From Cohnella hashimotonis (GTDB taxonomy: Bacteria; Bacillota; Bacilli; Paenibacillales; Paenibacillaceae): a DNA stretch of 64,000 nt. Below the pieces are notes generated by a model. That model searched no databases. It saw nothing but the letters and a program-made list of their open reading frames with translations, and had not been told where the DNA came from. The stretch lies in NCBI RefSeq assembly GCF_030014955.1, contig NZ_JAGRPV010000001.1, positions 434,001 to 498,000 on the forward strand, written 5' to 3'. This document shows positions 26,896 to 35,760 of the stretch, piece after piece. The position numbers were made by a program, and so were the translations under genes. Position 1 is the first letter of the stretch; each line of letters opens with the position of its first letter.

Positions 26896-29031
26896 ATGAA
26901 CGACGAGTGCTGGCTGGAAATGGATATTTATTGGTTTCAAGGCAGCCTGCTTGAGCAGAAGGTAGCGGAGCTGTTCGATCGGCTGACGCCGCTGTGGCAG
27001 CGCGAGCCTGCCGCCCGCAAGGGGCTGGCTATGTGCGCGGGCTGGCTGCTCGATTCCGTTCTCTACTGGAACGGCAAGCTGGACGATGTCATCCGGTGCT
27101 GCCAGCCGCCTCTTTACGAAGAGTGGACGTACGGGCGGCTTAAGTCTCTGCTCGACTGTCTGAAGAGCGAGGCGCGTAAACGGAATATCCACAACTTCCA
27201 CACGGTATTGATGGTGATGGGCGTTCCCGATCAGGTGTTGGATGAAGAAAATACGTGCGGGGGCTGGCTCGGACGAACCGATAGCCGCAGCGATCGGCAT
27301 CACTATTCGATCCGCGGCAACTGGTTTCCGGAGCATCCGGAAATAACGGATACGCAATTTGGCGCTTTCGATTTTGGTTTGGCCGTGAATGTGCCTTCGA
27401 ATGAGGAGGTATGCCGCCGGCCAAACCCGGTTTTCGGCGACTACTTCGCCGACAAGCTTTGCGATCTGGCCGCACATATCGGATTGGACGGTCTGGTGTT
27501 TCGGGACCGGATTTTTACGCCGGCTTATGTGCGAGGCAGTCGGCGACGCTACCGAGGGCCGGAGGAGACCGATTATTGGACGGGGACATGGATTCGCCTG
27601 TTTCAGGAGATCAAACTGCAGCAGCCGGCATTTCTGGTTATCGGATACGACTCGGGTACGTCCTCGATGGAGGAATGGAGGTCGCACGGCTTCGATCTTG
27701 AACGGACGGCGCTAAGCGGATGCCTGGACCTGTGGATCTCGCAGACATGGGCTTCGGCATGGCAGGATTACTGGCCGATGCACAGCATGGGGTATACGTT
27801 CCAACTGACGAATGTGTTGGTCGATATGGCGATGCTGGCCCATACCCCGTGCAAGCATCTGATACTAATCGAGACGTTCGACGCCTGGGAGCCGTGGGAT
27901 ACGATTCATGAATTTCCCTCCAAGTTAGCCTGGGAAATATGGGCGTACAGCCACGCTTCGGTGCTCAAGCCCGGCGGTGAAGTAAAGCGCTCCGACGGCT
28001 GCTACATCTCGTGGATGAACCATGGATTCGAGCTGCTGCCCGAGACATCCGTGTCTTATTTGCGGACGACGATGGAGCGGAGCGCAGCCGATCTGGCGCG
28101 TCAACCCGTTCCCGGCGGGCCAAGTCTTGTTTATCACCGGGCGGGCCTCGAGGCACTGCTCCGGCAGCCGGCCGAGTACAGCCGCGGCGAAGAGATGGAC
28201 GACTGGACCGCCCTGCTGCTGAAGTACGGCATGCCCGTCCTATCCATCACGCGAAGCGAGTGGCTGGCCGATATCGAGGCGGATGCTTTCTTGTTCCCTG
28301 CGCCCGCCAGCATCGACGACAAGCTGTCTTCTGCGCTGCTGACCAAGCTGAACGAGGGTACGCCCGTCCTGTTCACCGGCCAGGCGGGATTGCTGCCGAA
28401 GCCGCTGCGCTCCGCGCTCGGCATCGCCATCGCGGAGCGGCCGACGCACGCCGAGCTGCCGTCCGCCGGTTTGGTCGAGCAGCCGTTGTCCGCCAAGGTC
28501 GGCACGGCCGGGCTAGTGTTGAACCAGCGCTATCGCACGCTGGCCGAGAGCGCCGACTGGGACAGTCTGATCCGCGCGCTGGACGGTCCGATTTTTGCGA
28601 AGCATCGTACGCTGCCGTGCTGGATCTGGGAAACGCCGGAATGGGGCACCTTGCGGGAGATGCATCTGACCCATTTGTCGATTCAAAGCCCGCAAACCTA
28701 TCAGGCCGTCGCGTTCGCGATCGGGGAGCAGGGCTTCGGACCGGAGCGGATCGGGTGGGGCAACCGGGATTGGCAGAAACCGATCGCGTTCCTGTTCTGG
28801 AGATATCCCGAAGAAGGGGAGATCGGCGTTCTGGTAGGCAACCTCGAGACGGGCGTCGTTGGAAGCTCTCAATTCGGCGTCGAAGGCGAGCTGCGCTGCT
28901 ATCGGCCGGACACATGGACTTGCGCCGCGAGCAAGCCGTTTTCCCCCGGCATCCTCGAGCTGGGGCAGGCGTCATGGCGGGTTGCGCTGGCGGGACATAA
29001 AGCGGGATATTTTAGCATGGCACGACATTAA
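26896..29031 (+). CDS. Large cytoplasmic protein, possible new glycoside hydrolase
   Basis: A 711-residue protein not assigned to a family here. Features: WLEMDIYWFQGSLLEQKVAE at the start, a central part that reads like a TIM barrel (GLDGLVFRDRIFTP, AFLVIGYDSGTSSMEEW, LDLWISQTWASAWQDYW, HLILIETFDAWEPWD) with acidic residues after predicted strands, and a C-terminal part with a glutamine-amidotransferase-like or beta-sandwich look (PVLFTGQAGLLPKPL). No signal peptide. The start lies 51 nt after the DUF5054 stop, with GGAGG 8 nt before ATG 26896, so it belongs to the same operon and likely acts on the same imported sugar. Function inferred only from context. Confidence 0.65.
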   Translation: MNDECWLEMDIYWFQGSLLEQKVAELFDRLTPLWQREPAARKGLAMCAGWLLDSVLYWNGKLDDVIRCCQPPLYEEWTYGRLKSLLDCLKSEARKRNIHNFHTVLMVMGVPDQVLDEENTCGGWLGRTDSRSDRHHYSIRGNWFPEHPEITDTQFGAFDFGLAVNVPSNEEVCRRPNPVFGDYFADKLCDLAAHIGLDGLVFRDRIFTPAYVRGSRRRYRGPEETDYWTGTWIRLFQEIKLQQPAFLVIGYDSGTSSMEEWRSHGFDLERTALSGCLDLWISQTWASAWQDYWPMHSMGYTFQLTNVLVDMAMLAHTPCKHLILIETFDAWEPWDTIHEFPSKLAWEIWAYSHASVLKPGGEVKRSDGCYISWMNHGFELLPETSVSYLRTTMERSAADLARQPVPGGPSLVYHRAGLEALLRQPAEYSRGEEMDDWTALLLKYGMPVLSITRSEWLADIEADAFLFPAPASIDDKLSSALLTKLNEGTPVLFTGQAGLLPKPLRSALGIAIAERPTHAELPSAGLVEQPLSAKVGTAGLVLNQRYRTLAESADWDSLIRALDGPIFAKHRTLPCWIWETPEWGTLREMHLTHLSIQSPQTYQAVAFAIGEQGFGPERIGWGNRDWQKPIAFLFWRYPEEGEIGVLVGNLETGVVGSSQFGVEGELRCYRPDTWTCAASKPFSPGILELGQASWRVALAGHKAGYFSMARH

Positions 29032-29306
29032 TCTTATTCGTGTCAGCATGTCTATTCATCACATCCTCATGGCAGATCGCCCCTGCGCGGGCGGCTGCCC
29101 ATGCCAATGTATGCAATCGCCACGCCGGTCCGTCGCCGGGATCGGCTGCGTCACACAGCCCGCACCCCCGCGGCTCACGCAACACGCAATAATAGCGCAA
29201 AACTGCGCTATCCTCATCCCCGCTTCCGCCCCAGCCACCGCCGCCCGCCCGCTCGCCGAAGTCCCGACTGCGCCACTTGCGGCGGAGCGGCTGTACGCCT
29301 TGCAAG
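29032..29306. other. C-rich intergenic stretch with one palindromic repeat unit
   Basis: 275 bases between convergent genes. It is unusually C-rich and holds one copy (29192-29211) of the ATAGCGCA/TGCGCTAT hairpin found as a tandem array at 41533-41771. No gene seen. Confidence 0.6.
29192..29211. repeat. Solitary copy of the AGCGCA palindromic element
   Basis: ATAGCGCA, four bases, TGCGCTAT, followed by CCTC; the same core as in the 41.5-41.8 kb array. The hairpin may end transcription from either side. Confidence 0.65.
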
Positions 29307-29888
29307 TTAAGAAGACTGGCTAAAGTGAGAGGCCATATCTTTAGCATATTGCTTGGTGGAATCCAGAATGTTCTGGCTTAGCGCGGGATCGTTGACCGAA
29401 CGGGCTAACAGTATGGCGCCTACCATGGCACTTACGATAGCCATACTCACTTGTTTGTTTCCTCCGACCATCTCCGCTATAAATGTAAAAAATCGGTTGA
29501 TCTCCAATGTAAAAGCGTCTCTGATCTCATCGGAGGAACGGGCGATTTCGCTGGACAAAGTCGGGAGGATGCAGCTGATTTCCATTTGATCCCGATGCGT
29601 TGCGCTCAGGTAATAATCAATGACGGTGGCCAACTTTACATGATCCTTCTTGCGATTCGTTGCACCCTGCAAGAGGTTGATCGTCTCTTCGATGGCTTTC
29701 CGGCACGCCTCGGCGACGAGCTGATCCTTATTGGCAAAATGTGCGTAAAACCCGCCATGCGTTAAGCCGGCACCTTTCATAATTTGAGGTACGCTAACTT
29801 CTTTGATTCCTTTTTGCCGGAATTCGTTCGTTGCATTTTGAACGATCTTTTCGCGGATGATTAATTTATGAGCTTTGGAATAGGGCAT
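29307..29888 (-). CDS. TetR-family transcriptional regulator
   Basis: A 193-residue TetR repressor. The N-terminal HTH (about 10-55) includes EFRQKGIKEVSVPQIMKGAG and the typical THGGFYAHFANKDQLV; the C-terminal ligand domain (about 75-190) is all-helical. It is divergent from the Lpd gene, and an inverted repeat overlapping the Lpd promoter (30029-30062) is the likely operator, so it probably controls the Lpd/HlyD/permease group and itself. Confidence 0.9.
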   Translation of the reverse strand: MPYSKAHKLIIREKIVQNATNEFRQKGIKEVSVPQIMKGAGLTHGGFYAHFANKDQLVAEACRKAIEETINLLQGATNRKKDHVKLATVIDYYLSATHRDQMEISCILPTLSSEIARSSDEIRDAFTLEINRFFTFIAEMVGGNKQVSMAIVSAMVGAILLARSVNDPALSQNILDSTKQYAKDMASHFSQSS

Positions 29889-30014
29889 GTCATTCCCTCC
29901 TGTAGATGAGGATTTTTCGATGTATAGGAAGCGGTTAAAATATGATATCCATAATACAAGATTATAGCCGTCATTTTCAGAATAGCAACAAGAACGCCGT
30001 TTTTATAAGCCTGG

Positions 30015-30062
30015 TTGACTGAATCTAAATATGATGATAATAATATATTACGATCATCATAT
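30015..30062 (+). promoter_or_regulatory. Promoter with probable TetR operator
   Basis: TTGACT (30015-30020) with TAATAA 17 nt downstream forms a promoter towards the Lpd gene. ATATGATGAT (30029-30038) and ATCATCATAT (30053-30062) are perfect inverted arms with a 14-nt spacer across the -10 region, well placed for repression by the TetR protein. Confidence 0.6.
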
Positions 30063-30087
30063 ATAAAGGACCGGGAGGTGTTTGGCT

Positions 30088-31485
30088 ATGACCGATCACA
30101 TGCAAACAGATACTTTAGTCATTGGTTCAGGCCCGGGAGGTTATGCAGCGGCCGTTAGATCCGCACAGCTTGGCATGAAAACGATCGTGGTCGAACGCGG
30201 TCCAATCGGCGGCGTGTGTACGAATGTGGGATGCATTCCCTCCAAAGCGTTAATCGCCGAGGCTCACCGCTACGACACGCACAAGACATGGCGTCGTTCG
30301 GGTTCCGTAGATGCATTTTTGGAGGCCCAGGCTTTTAAAGAAGCCATCGTCAACAAGCAAGCGGGCGGCGTGAAGTACCTGCTGCAAACTGCCGGGGCAA
30401 CGATTGTAGAAGGAGAGGCGCGTTTTATCGATCAACACACGGTCATGATCAAGCGACCGGGAACGGAGCTGTCGGTATCTTTCAAGGATGCGATACTCGC
30501 GACGGGTTCTCGTCCGATTGAGTTGCAAGCCTTGCCCTTCGGTAATCGCATTTTATCTTCGACGGAAGCATTGTCGCTGGCCAACGTTCCTGCAAGCCTG
30601 ATTGTGATCGGGGGCGGATATATAGGAGTTGAGCTCGGACAGATGTATGCCAAGTTCGGCAGCAAAGTTACGATTTTGGAGGGGGGACCGCAAGTTTTGC
30701 CCGGGTTTGAGGCAGATCTGGTCGCCCCTGTAATCAAGCATATGAGCGCAGATGGGATCACGATCGTAACCGAAGCGACTGCGGTTAGCGCGCAGCAAGA
30801 TACGGATGGCATCACCCTCCATTATGTCAAAAATGACATTTCCCATTCGATCAGAGCGGAATATGCATTAGTAACTGTCGGAAGACGGCCCAACACCGAT
30901 GACAGCCTGGGACTGGCGCGTATCGGTTTATATCCAACGAGTAGAGGGCTGATTAACACCGACAAACAATGCAGAACGGATATTCCGAACATCTTCGCGA
31001 TCGGGGACATTACCGGCGGTCCTGCGCTTGCGCATAAAGCGTCTTACGAAGCTAAGGTTGCAGCCGAAGCTATCGGGGGTCTGCCAACGGTCGTTGATTA
31101 TAAGGCAATCCCGCTTGTCGTATTTTCCGAACCGGAGTTGTCCAGCGTCGGTATGAGCGAGACGGCCTGCAAAGAAAAAAAGATGCCGACGGTCGTCGGA
31201 AGATCTTCATTCGGCATAAACGGAAGAGCATTGGCACTTCAATCCGTAGAAGGATTCGTCAAAATCGTCGCTCATTCGGAAACGGGGATCATCTTAGGCG
31301 CGCAAATCGTGGGAGCAGAAGCCTCGACGCTCATCTCGGAGCTTGGTCTTGCAATCGAGATGGGGGCGACGGTTGAAGATTTGGCGTTGACCATCCATCC
31401 GCATCCTACATTGGGCGAGGTGATGATGGAAGCTGCGCAGAACGCTGCGACCAAAATGATGAAAAGCAAAATACAAACTGTCTAA
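30088..31485 (+). CDS. lpdA: Dihydrolipoamide dehydrogenase-type flavoprotein
   Basis: A 465-residue FAD/NAD disulfide oxidoreductase. FAD motif GSGPGGYAAAVRSAQLG, redox-active Cys pair in GGVCTNVGCIPSKAL, NAD motif VIGGGYIGVELGQMY, and the C-terminal catalytic HPHPTLGEVMMEA, as in genuine Lpd (E3) enzymes. It would reoxidise dihydrolipoyl groups of 2-oxoacid dehydrogenases or the glycine cleavage system, but no E1/E2 or lipoyl-protein gene is nearby. Instead it precedes efflux-like genes and is divergent from a TetR repressor. ATG 30088 is chosen because GGGAGGTG is spaced 7 nt before it. Confidence 0.88.
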   Translation: MTDHMQTDTLVIGSGPGGYAAAVRSAQLGMKTIVVERGPIGGVCTNVGCIPSKALIAEAHRYDTHKTWRRSGSVDAFLEAQAFKEAIVNKQAGGVKYLLQTAGATIVEGEARFIDQHTVMIKRPGTELSVSFKDAILATGSRPIELQALPFGNRILSSTEALSLANVPASLIVIGGGYIGVELGQMYAKFGSKVTILEGGPQVLPGFEADLVAPVIKHMSADGITIVTEATAVSAQQDTDGITLHYVKNDISHSIRAEYALVTVGRRPNTDDSLGLARIGLYPTSRGLINTDKQCRTDIPNIFAIGDITGGPALAHKASYEAKVAAEAIGGLPTVVDYKAIPLVVFSEPELSSVGMSETACKEKKMPTVVGRSSFGINGRALALQSVEGFVKIVAHSETGIILGAQIVGAEASTLISELGLAIEMGATVEDLALTIHPHPTLGEVMMEAAQNAATKMMKSKIQTV

Positions 31486-31519
31486 ATTGTCTATTCACAG
31501 AGAAAAGAGAGTGGAGACC

Positions 31520-31957
31520 ATGAACAAAAAATCGCTTATTTATTTTATAATCGCGATCTTGCTGGTTGCAGGAGGATCGCTTCTTGCCGTGAAAGGAAAG
31601 GATGCGGTCGGCAGGGCGGAGAGCCGTAAACAAGCCGTACTTGAAGCCGTGCCCAATACCATCGCTAACGACACTAATCACTTTTATGCGGACTTTTATA
31701 TACAGGAAAGCCAAATTCAGAAGATAAAAGCCGGCAAACGCGTGAAGGTTCATTTTCCATATATCGAGCGCTCGGATGAGGTTGAAGGCGTTGTCGCTTC
31801 GATTGCATCAGCCCCCCAATTTGCCGCCTTGCGTATGACGCGCGAGAAAGGGCAAGCCGATTTAAGCATGTACGCCGTAAGAATTACGATAGACGCAAAT
31901 GCTGAACTCCTTCCGGGCATGACGGCCGAGGTGGACCTTGATGAGATCGCTGATTGA
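31520..31957 (+). CDS. Very short HlyD-like membrane fusion protein
   Basis: A 145-residue protein with one N-terminal membrane helix (about 5-25) and a region like the beta-barrel end of HlyD/EmrA adaptors (HFYADFYIQESQIQKIKAGK, LLPGMTAEVDL). Normal HlyD proteins are about 200-400 residues and carry a biotinyl-lipoyl-like domain with a coiled-coil hairpin; both are absent here. Either a minimal adaptor or an internally deleted relic. ATG 31520 follows GTGGAGA. It overlaps the downstream permease gene by 17 nt, which implies coupled translation. Confidence 0.7.
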   Translation: MNKKSLIYFIIAILLVAGGSLLAVKGKDAVGRAESRKQAVLEAVPNTIANDTNHFYADFYIQESQIQKIKAGKRVKVHFPYIERSDEVEGVVASIASAPQFAALRMTREKGQADLSMYAVRITIDANAELLPGMTAEVDLDEIAD

Positions 31958-33113
31958 AGAGTGGCGGTTTGTGCGCAGCAGCAAGTATGTTGCGATGATA
32001 TTTATTGCGCCTCTCCTTGCAGCCGTCTTCTTTGGATTCATGTTCTCCAAAAACCAGATCAACCAATCGCCGGTCGTCGTCATCGACCAGGATCATAGTG
32101 CTTATTCCCGGCAACTGACTGCCAAGATCAATGCCTCTCAGTATATGAAAGTAACGAATGTATTTCCAAACCGGATCGATCCGGAAACCTTGTTGGCCAA
32201 TGAGAAGGCTGTAGCGGTCATTGTGCTGCCCGCGCAGCTGGAGCTTCGAAAGCTGCAGGGGATGTCGTCTAACATCGGCATATTAATGGATAATTCGATG
32301 CCTACTGGGCTAATGGGCGTTCGCACCGCTATCCAGGAGATTGTATCGACAGAAAATATGTCTCTTTCGATGACACGGCTCGCTAATCAAGGCGTTGCGC
32401 CAGATAAGGCGAGCGGGTTGATCGCTCCGCTATCTCTTCAACAGCGCATGCTCTTTAATCCGACTACAAACGCCATTTATACAATGGTAATTGGGTTTGT
32501 GAATATTGTTGTCTTAATGATGACAACCAGTGCGGCGGGTGCTGTAGTGCCGCGCCTTCGTAAAGAAGGCAAGCTGTTTGCGGGCGGAGCTTCGCCTTTG
32601 CAGCTATGGCTGCGAAGCGTACCTTATTCTATTCTCACAACCATCTCGTTGCTGCTGAGCTATGGATTATTAAAACAAGTAGGGAATCTGCGCTTTGAAG
32701 CGGAGCCTTATCTTTTCTTCATCCCATTATTGCTTTATTCCTTTGCTATATGTATGGTGGGTATGCTGCTCGGCTATTCTGCCCAAGATCCGTCCAAAGT
32801 CGGTTCAAGGATGAGCGTGATCGTCTACCCGTCGTTCCTGGTTACGGGCATTCAGTTAACGCCGCTTGCATTGCCGCTGTTCTTCCAGTATACGGCCTGG
32901 CCTTTGCCCATGAACTGGCTGAACCGCATCTTGCGGGGGATGGCGTACCGAGGCGGAGCGTTCACTGCCTATGGCTTGGAGTTAGGCGCGCTGCTAATCA
33001 TTATTGGCGCTGCGTCATTGCTTATTGGATGGCTCATGTTAAAGGAGAAACGCAAGGCTGCTCCACATCAAAAGGAACAGAATACCGAACGATTGATTAT
33101 GGAGGCCTTTTAA
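31941..33113 (+). CDS. ABC-2 type transporter permease
   Basis: A 390-residue ABC-2 permease: one N-terminal helix, a long extracellular loop (about 40-175), and five or six helices in the C-terminal half (MVIGFVNIVVLMMTTSAAG, then LFFIPLLLYSFAICMVGMLLG, and others). Such permeases export drugs or polymers together with an ABC ATPase, but no ATPase gene is near, so this is incomplete or the ATPase is elsewhere. ATG 31941 (or TTG 31938) follows GAGGTGG inside the adaptor gene. Its 3' end overlaps the convergent GNAT gene by 4 nt. Confidence 0.88.
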   Translation: MRSLIEEWRFVRSSKYVAMIFIAPLLAAVFFGFMFSKNQINQSPVVVIDQDHSAYSRQLTAKINASQYMKVTNVFPNRIDPETLLANEKAVAVIVLPAQLELRKLQGMSSNIGILMDNSMPTGLMGVRTAIQEIVSTENMSLSMTRLANQGVAPDKASGLIAPLSLQQRMLFNPTTNAIYTMVIGFVNIVVLMMTTSAAGAVVPRLRKEGKLFAGGASPLQLWLRSVPYSILTTISLLLSYGLLKQVGNLRFEAEPYLFFIPLLLYSFAICMVGMLLGYSAQDPSKVGSRMSVIVYPSFLVTGIQLTPLALPLFFQYTAWPLPMNWLNRILRGMAYRGGAFTAYGLELGALLIIIGAASLLIGWLMLKEKRKAAPHQKEQNTERLIMEAF

Positions 33114-33685
33114 AAAGGAGCTGCTCTCTTCTGACTAGACCACTCCGACTGGAGAACGGCATACTGATATTCATCGACCCATTTTCCTTTTGACATGTAA
33201 TTTTGCAGCAGGTGTCCTTCGCGCCTCATGCCCATACGTTCCAGAACGCGGATGGATTTTTCGTTTCGCACATCCGTAAAAGCAGTGGCCTTGTGTTTCC
33301 CCAATATTCGAAAAATATAATGAAGTATGGCCCCGAGCGCCTCGTGAATGTATCCTTTCCCTTGATGCTCCGGGGCCAGCGTGAAGCCGATTTCCACAAT
33401 TCTGGGTTCATCAAGCCGGGTATGAAGCGCGCAATCCCCAATCAATCGATCCGAATCGGCCAATGCAATGGCGAATTGAAACCAGGTACCCGGTTGGTCC
33501 GGCGTATGATGAATTTGCTCGCCAACAAACGATTCCGCGTCTTCGTAAGTGTAATTTTCCCAGGATTGAAACCGGGCAACCGTGGGATTCGCTCGGTATC
33601 GATAAAAAGCCTCCGTATCCTGCAAGCCGAATTGACGGATAACAAGACGATCCGTAACCGCATATACCTGTTTTGATTGTTCCAT
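33110..33685 (-). CDS. GNAT acetyltransferase (RimJ/RimL-like)
   Basis: A 191-residue acetyltransferase of the RimJ/RimL group. It begins with DRLVIRQFGLQDTEAFYRY, has the acetyl-CoA loop in LAPEHQGKGYIHEALGAIL and the motif-B segment NEKSIRVLERMGMRREGHL. Substrate unknown (a protein N-terminus or a small amine). ATG 33685 follows AGAGGTGA. It lies 4 nt after the alpha/beta-hydrolase gene, so a PadR-hydrolase-GNAT operon is likely. Confidence 0.9.
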   Translation of the reverse strand: MEQSKQVYAVTDRLVIRQFGLQDTEAFYRYRANPTVARFQSWENYTYEDAESFVGEQIHHTPDQPGTWFQFAIALADSDRLIGDCALHTRLDEPRIVEIGFTLAPEHQGKGYIHEALGAILHYIFRILGKHKATAFTDVRNEKSIRVLERMGMRREGHLLQNYMSKGKWVDEYQYAVLQSEWSSQKRAAPF

Positions 33686-33689
33686 ACGT

Positions 33690-34562
33690 TCACCTCTTTT
33701 TGAAATGTACTGCAAGGACAGTATCCTTGGCCAGAAACGAAAGGATCTTGTCCGTAAGCTGAATCAGCGTATGCCCGGCTTTCGGATCAACGTGAACATC
33801 GGCGTGGGGCAGCAAATGCCTGAGACGTTCGGCTGACTTCGCAGCATGCAGCATGATATCCTTCTGGCCAACGAATAACGAGGCAGGCATCGTCAAACGC
33901 TTTAATTCATCGTCGGCAAACAAAGGAATTTTGCCGCGTCTATTGAAATTTTCTCCGATGAGCTTCTGATATTGCATCATTTTTTCGGATACGGGCTGAT
34001 CGCCATTTACCATGCGGATCAATCTGTTCTTTCCTTTATCTCCTAGAAACAAAAGCGGCAGCGCTCTAAATAAGAAGGACAGCTTCTGCGGGCCAACGCC
34101 TGAAGGGCTGATCAATACGAGTTTATCGACTCGATCGGGATAGCTCACCGAAAATTTAAGCGCCATCCATGCGCCGAACGAAATACCGATAAGGGATGCT
34201 TTTTCTATGCCGAGGCCTTGAAAAAGGTCAAACAGCCATTCCGCATAAGCAGGGCCGTTTAGAGGATATTGCTGCTCCGCACTTCTGCCGGGCTCACCCG
34301 GAATATCGACGGCATAAACGCGATAAGAACGCGAATACGCAGCCGTATCGCCGATCCACATGGCGGCGTTCATGGCGGAGCCGTGAAGCAGAATTAGCGG
34401 CGGAGCTTTGACATCGCCACTGGCAATGATATGCGTATTTCCCAAACGCGTCTCAATGTTTATTTTCTCGTGGGGCACAGGCCAACGTTCGATCATTGCG
34501 TCATAAAATTGCAGAATTGCTCCTTGGCCTTTTTGGGATTTGAATGCCGACTTTGTTTTCAT
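33690..34562 (-). CDS. Alpha/beta hydrolase
   Basis: A 290-residue alpha/beta hydrolase: oxyanion segment PPLILLHGSAMNAAMW, nucleophile elbow GISFGAWMAL (Ser near residue 148), acid near FVGQKDIMLH and His in PKAGHTLIQL. The fold resembles esterases and haloperoxidases; the substrate is unknown. It lies 4 nt downstream of the PadR gene and 4 nt upstream of the GNAT gene, all on the minus strand. Confidence 0.88.
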   Translation of the reverse strand: MKTKSAFKSQKGQGAILQFYDAMIERWPVPHEKINIETRLGNTHIIASGDVKAPPLILLHGSAMNAAMWIGDTAAYSRSYRVYAVDIPGEPGRSAEQQYPLNGPAYAEWLFDLFQGLGIEKASLIGISFGAWMALKFSVSYPDRVDKLVLISPSGVGPQKLSFLFRALPLLFLGDKGKNRLIRMVNGDQPVSEKMMQYQKLIGENFNRRGKIPLFADDELKRLTMPASLFVGQKDIMLHAAKSAERLRHLLPHADVHVDPKAGHTLIQLTDKILSFLAKDTVLAVHFKKR

Positions 34563-34566
34563 TTAC

Positions 34567-35103
34567 TCATCCCCTCTTCAGCTCTTGTCGGATTTCCCGA
34601 ACCCAATTCAACTCATGCCGATACGACGAGACGATATTGTCGTCGATTCGCTCCCACAAGTAGATTTCCCGAGTCGTTCGATTCGGAGCGAACAAGCCTC
34701 TGCGTTTTTTTTCTTGCAGTAAAAGGATTTGCATGTTGAGCTCGTTTTCGTATGCCAAGAGAAGGTTGTCCAATTCCTCAGGACTTAGCAGGTCGGCCCA
34801 AGCCAATTGGGTCAGGAAGCTCTTCTTCAATTCAGGCAGCTCGGGGGGAGTAAGCGCCCAGCTCTTCAACTCAGCCTCTCCCTTGTCGGTGATGGTATAG
34901 ATTTTTTTGGACGGCGAGCTTTCTTGATGCTGAACCTCGTGCGTGACAAGGCCTTGTTCGAGGAGTTGAACTAGCGATTTGTAGATTTGATTATTGTTTC
35001 CCGACCAGTACATGACGGTCGATTCCTCGATAATTTTTTTGAGATCGTAGCCGGTTGATGGCTGGCAGCTTAAAATTCCCAGTATAGCTAATTTGATGGA
35101 CAT
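34567..35103 (-). CDS. PadR-family transcriptional regulator
   Basis: A 178-residue PadR protein with an N-terminal winged helix (about 4-80: LAILGILSCQPSTGYDLKKI, YKSLVQLLEQGLVTHEVQ) and a helical C-terminal domain (about 90-175) with a Trp-containing ending (ELNWVREIRQEL). ATG 35103 follows GAGGTG. It heads the hydrolase/GNAT operon. Two palindromes just upstream (35127-35154) are likely autoregulatory operators. Confidence 0.92.
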   Translation of the reverse strand: MSIKLAILGILSCQPSTGYDLKKIIEESTVMYWSGNNNQIYKSLVQLLEQGLVTHEVQHQESSPSKKIYTITDKGEAELKSWALTPPELPELKKSFLTQLAWADLLSPEELDNLLLAYENELNMQILLLQEKKRRGLFAPNRTTREIYLWERIDDNIVSSYRHELNWVREIRQELKRG

Positions 35104-35126
35104 GGAATACACCTCGCCTCTTCAGC

Positions 35127-35154
35127 AACATATGTTAAGAGTAACATATGTTAC
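35127..35154. promoter_or_regulatory. Twin PadR operator candidates
   Basis: AACATATGTT (35127-35136) and GTAACATATGTTAC (35141-35154) are perfect palindromes with the same ATGT/ACAT core, centred 16 bp apart and about 25-50 nt before the PadR start. Confidence 0.6.
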
Positions 35155-35216
35155 TGAGGAAAGTCGAATGATATTTGATAGGCACTTGCGTGGCTGCGGG
35201 AGCCAGTCGCCACAAA

Positions 35217-35240
35217 ACCCGACATTCATGAATGTCGGGT
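35217..35240. repeat. Perfect 24-bp palindrome
   Basis: ACCCGACATTCA is followed directly by its exact reverse complement, with no loop. Upstream As give a short T run only for leftward transcripts. It may be a terminator stem for leftward readthrough or a protein-binding site. Confidence 0.6.
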
Positions 35241-35321
35241 GAAAGTCGCGTTGTAATTGAGTTATTCAATCACCATAATAGAATACGAACAAATCTGTGA
35301 CGCTGATAGGGGATCGATCTG

Positions 35322-35741
35322 ATGATCATCAGGGAAGCAAGTATGACAGACTATCCACGATTGAGACAAATTTATTTGGACGCCCGACGTGAAAGTTTCC
35401 ATTGGGCTCATGCTGATGAGATGACGCTTGATGATTTTGACCGGGATACATCGGAAGAACAAATTGTACTGGCGGAGGAGAACGCCCAAGTTCTCGGATT
35501 CGCCTCCTTATATGTGCCTAACCGCTTTATTCACAATTTGTTTGTCCACCCGACTGCTTCCGGCAAAGGTGTTGGCGGTCTGCTGCTCAAAAGCGCTGTG
35601 GCCGAGCTTGGAACACCAGTCACGTTAAAATGCGTCTCCGAGAATCATAAAGCGCTCCGTTTCTATAAGAATCGGGGCTGGAAAGCCGTCGTGGAGGAAG
35701 GAGAGCCTGGTGCTAAATATTGGGTTCTTGTTTATGAATGA
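35322..35741 (+). CDS. GNAT-family N-acetyltransferase
   Basis: A 139-residue single-domain acetyltransferase: start MIIREASMTDYPRLRQIY, acetyl-CoA site LFVHPTASGKGVGGLLLK near residue 75, and the closing RFYKNRGWKAVVEEG. Similar small GNATs modify amines, antibiotics or peptide ends; the substrate is unknown. It converges on the alpha/beta-hydrolase gene with a 19-nt gap. Confidence 0.9.
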   Translation: MIIREASMTDYPRLRQIYLDARRESFHWAHADEMTLDDFDRDTSEEQIVLAEENAQVLGFASLYVPNRFIHNLFVHPTASGKGVGGLLLKSAVAELGTPVTLKCVSENHKALRFYKNRGWKAVVEEGEPGAKYWVLVYE

Positions 35742-35760
35742 ACCAGGAAGAACCGAGAGA

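Noticed and set aside
35217..35240. Rightward Rho-independent terminator
   Set aside because: Perfect stem but no loop and no T run in the rightward direction.
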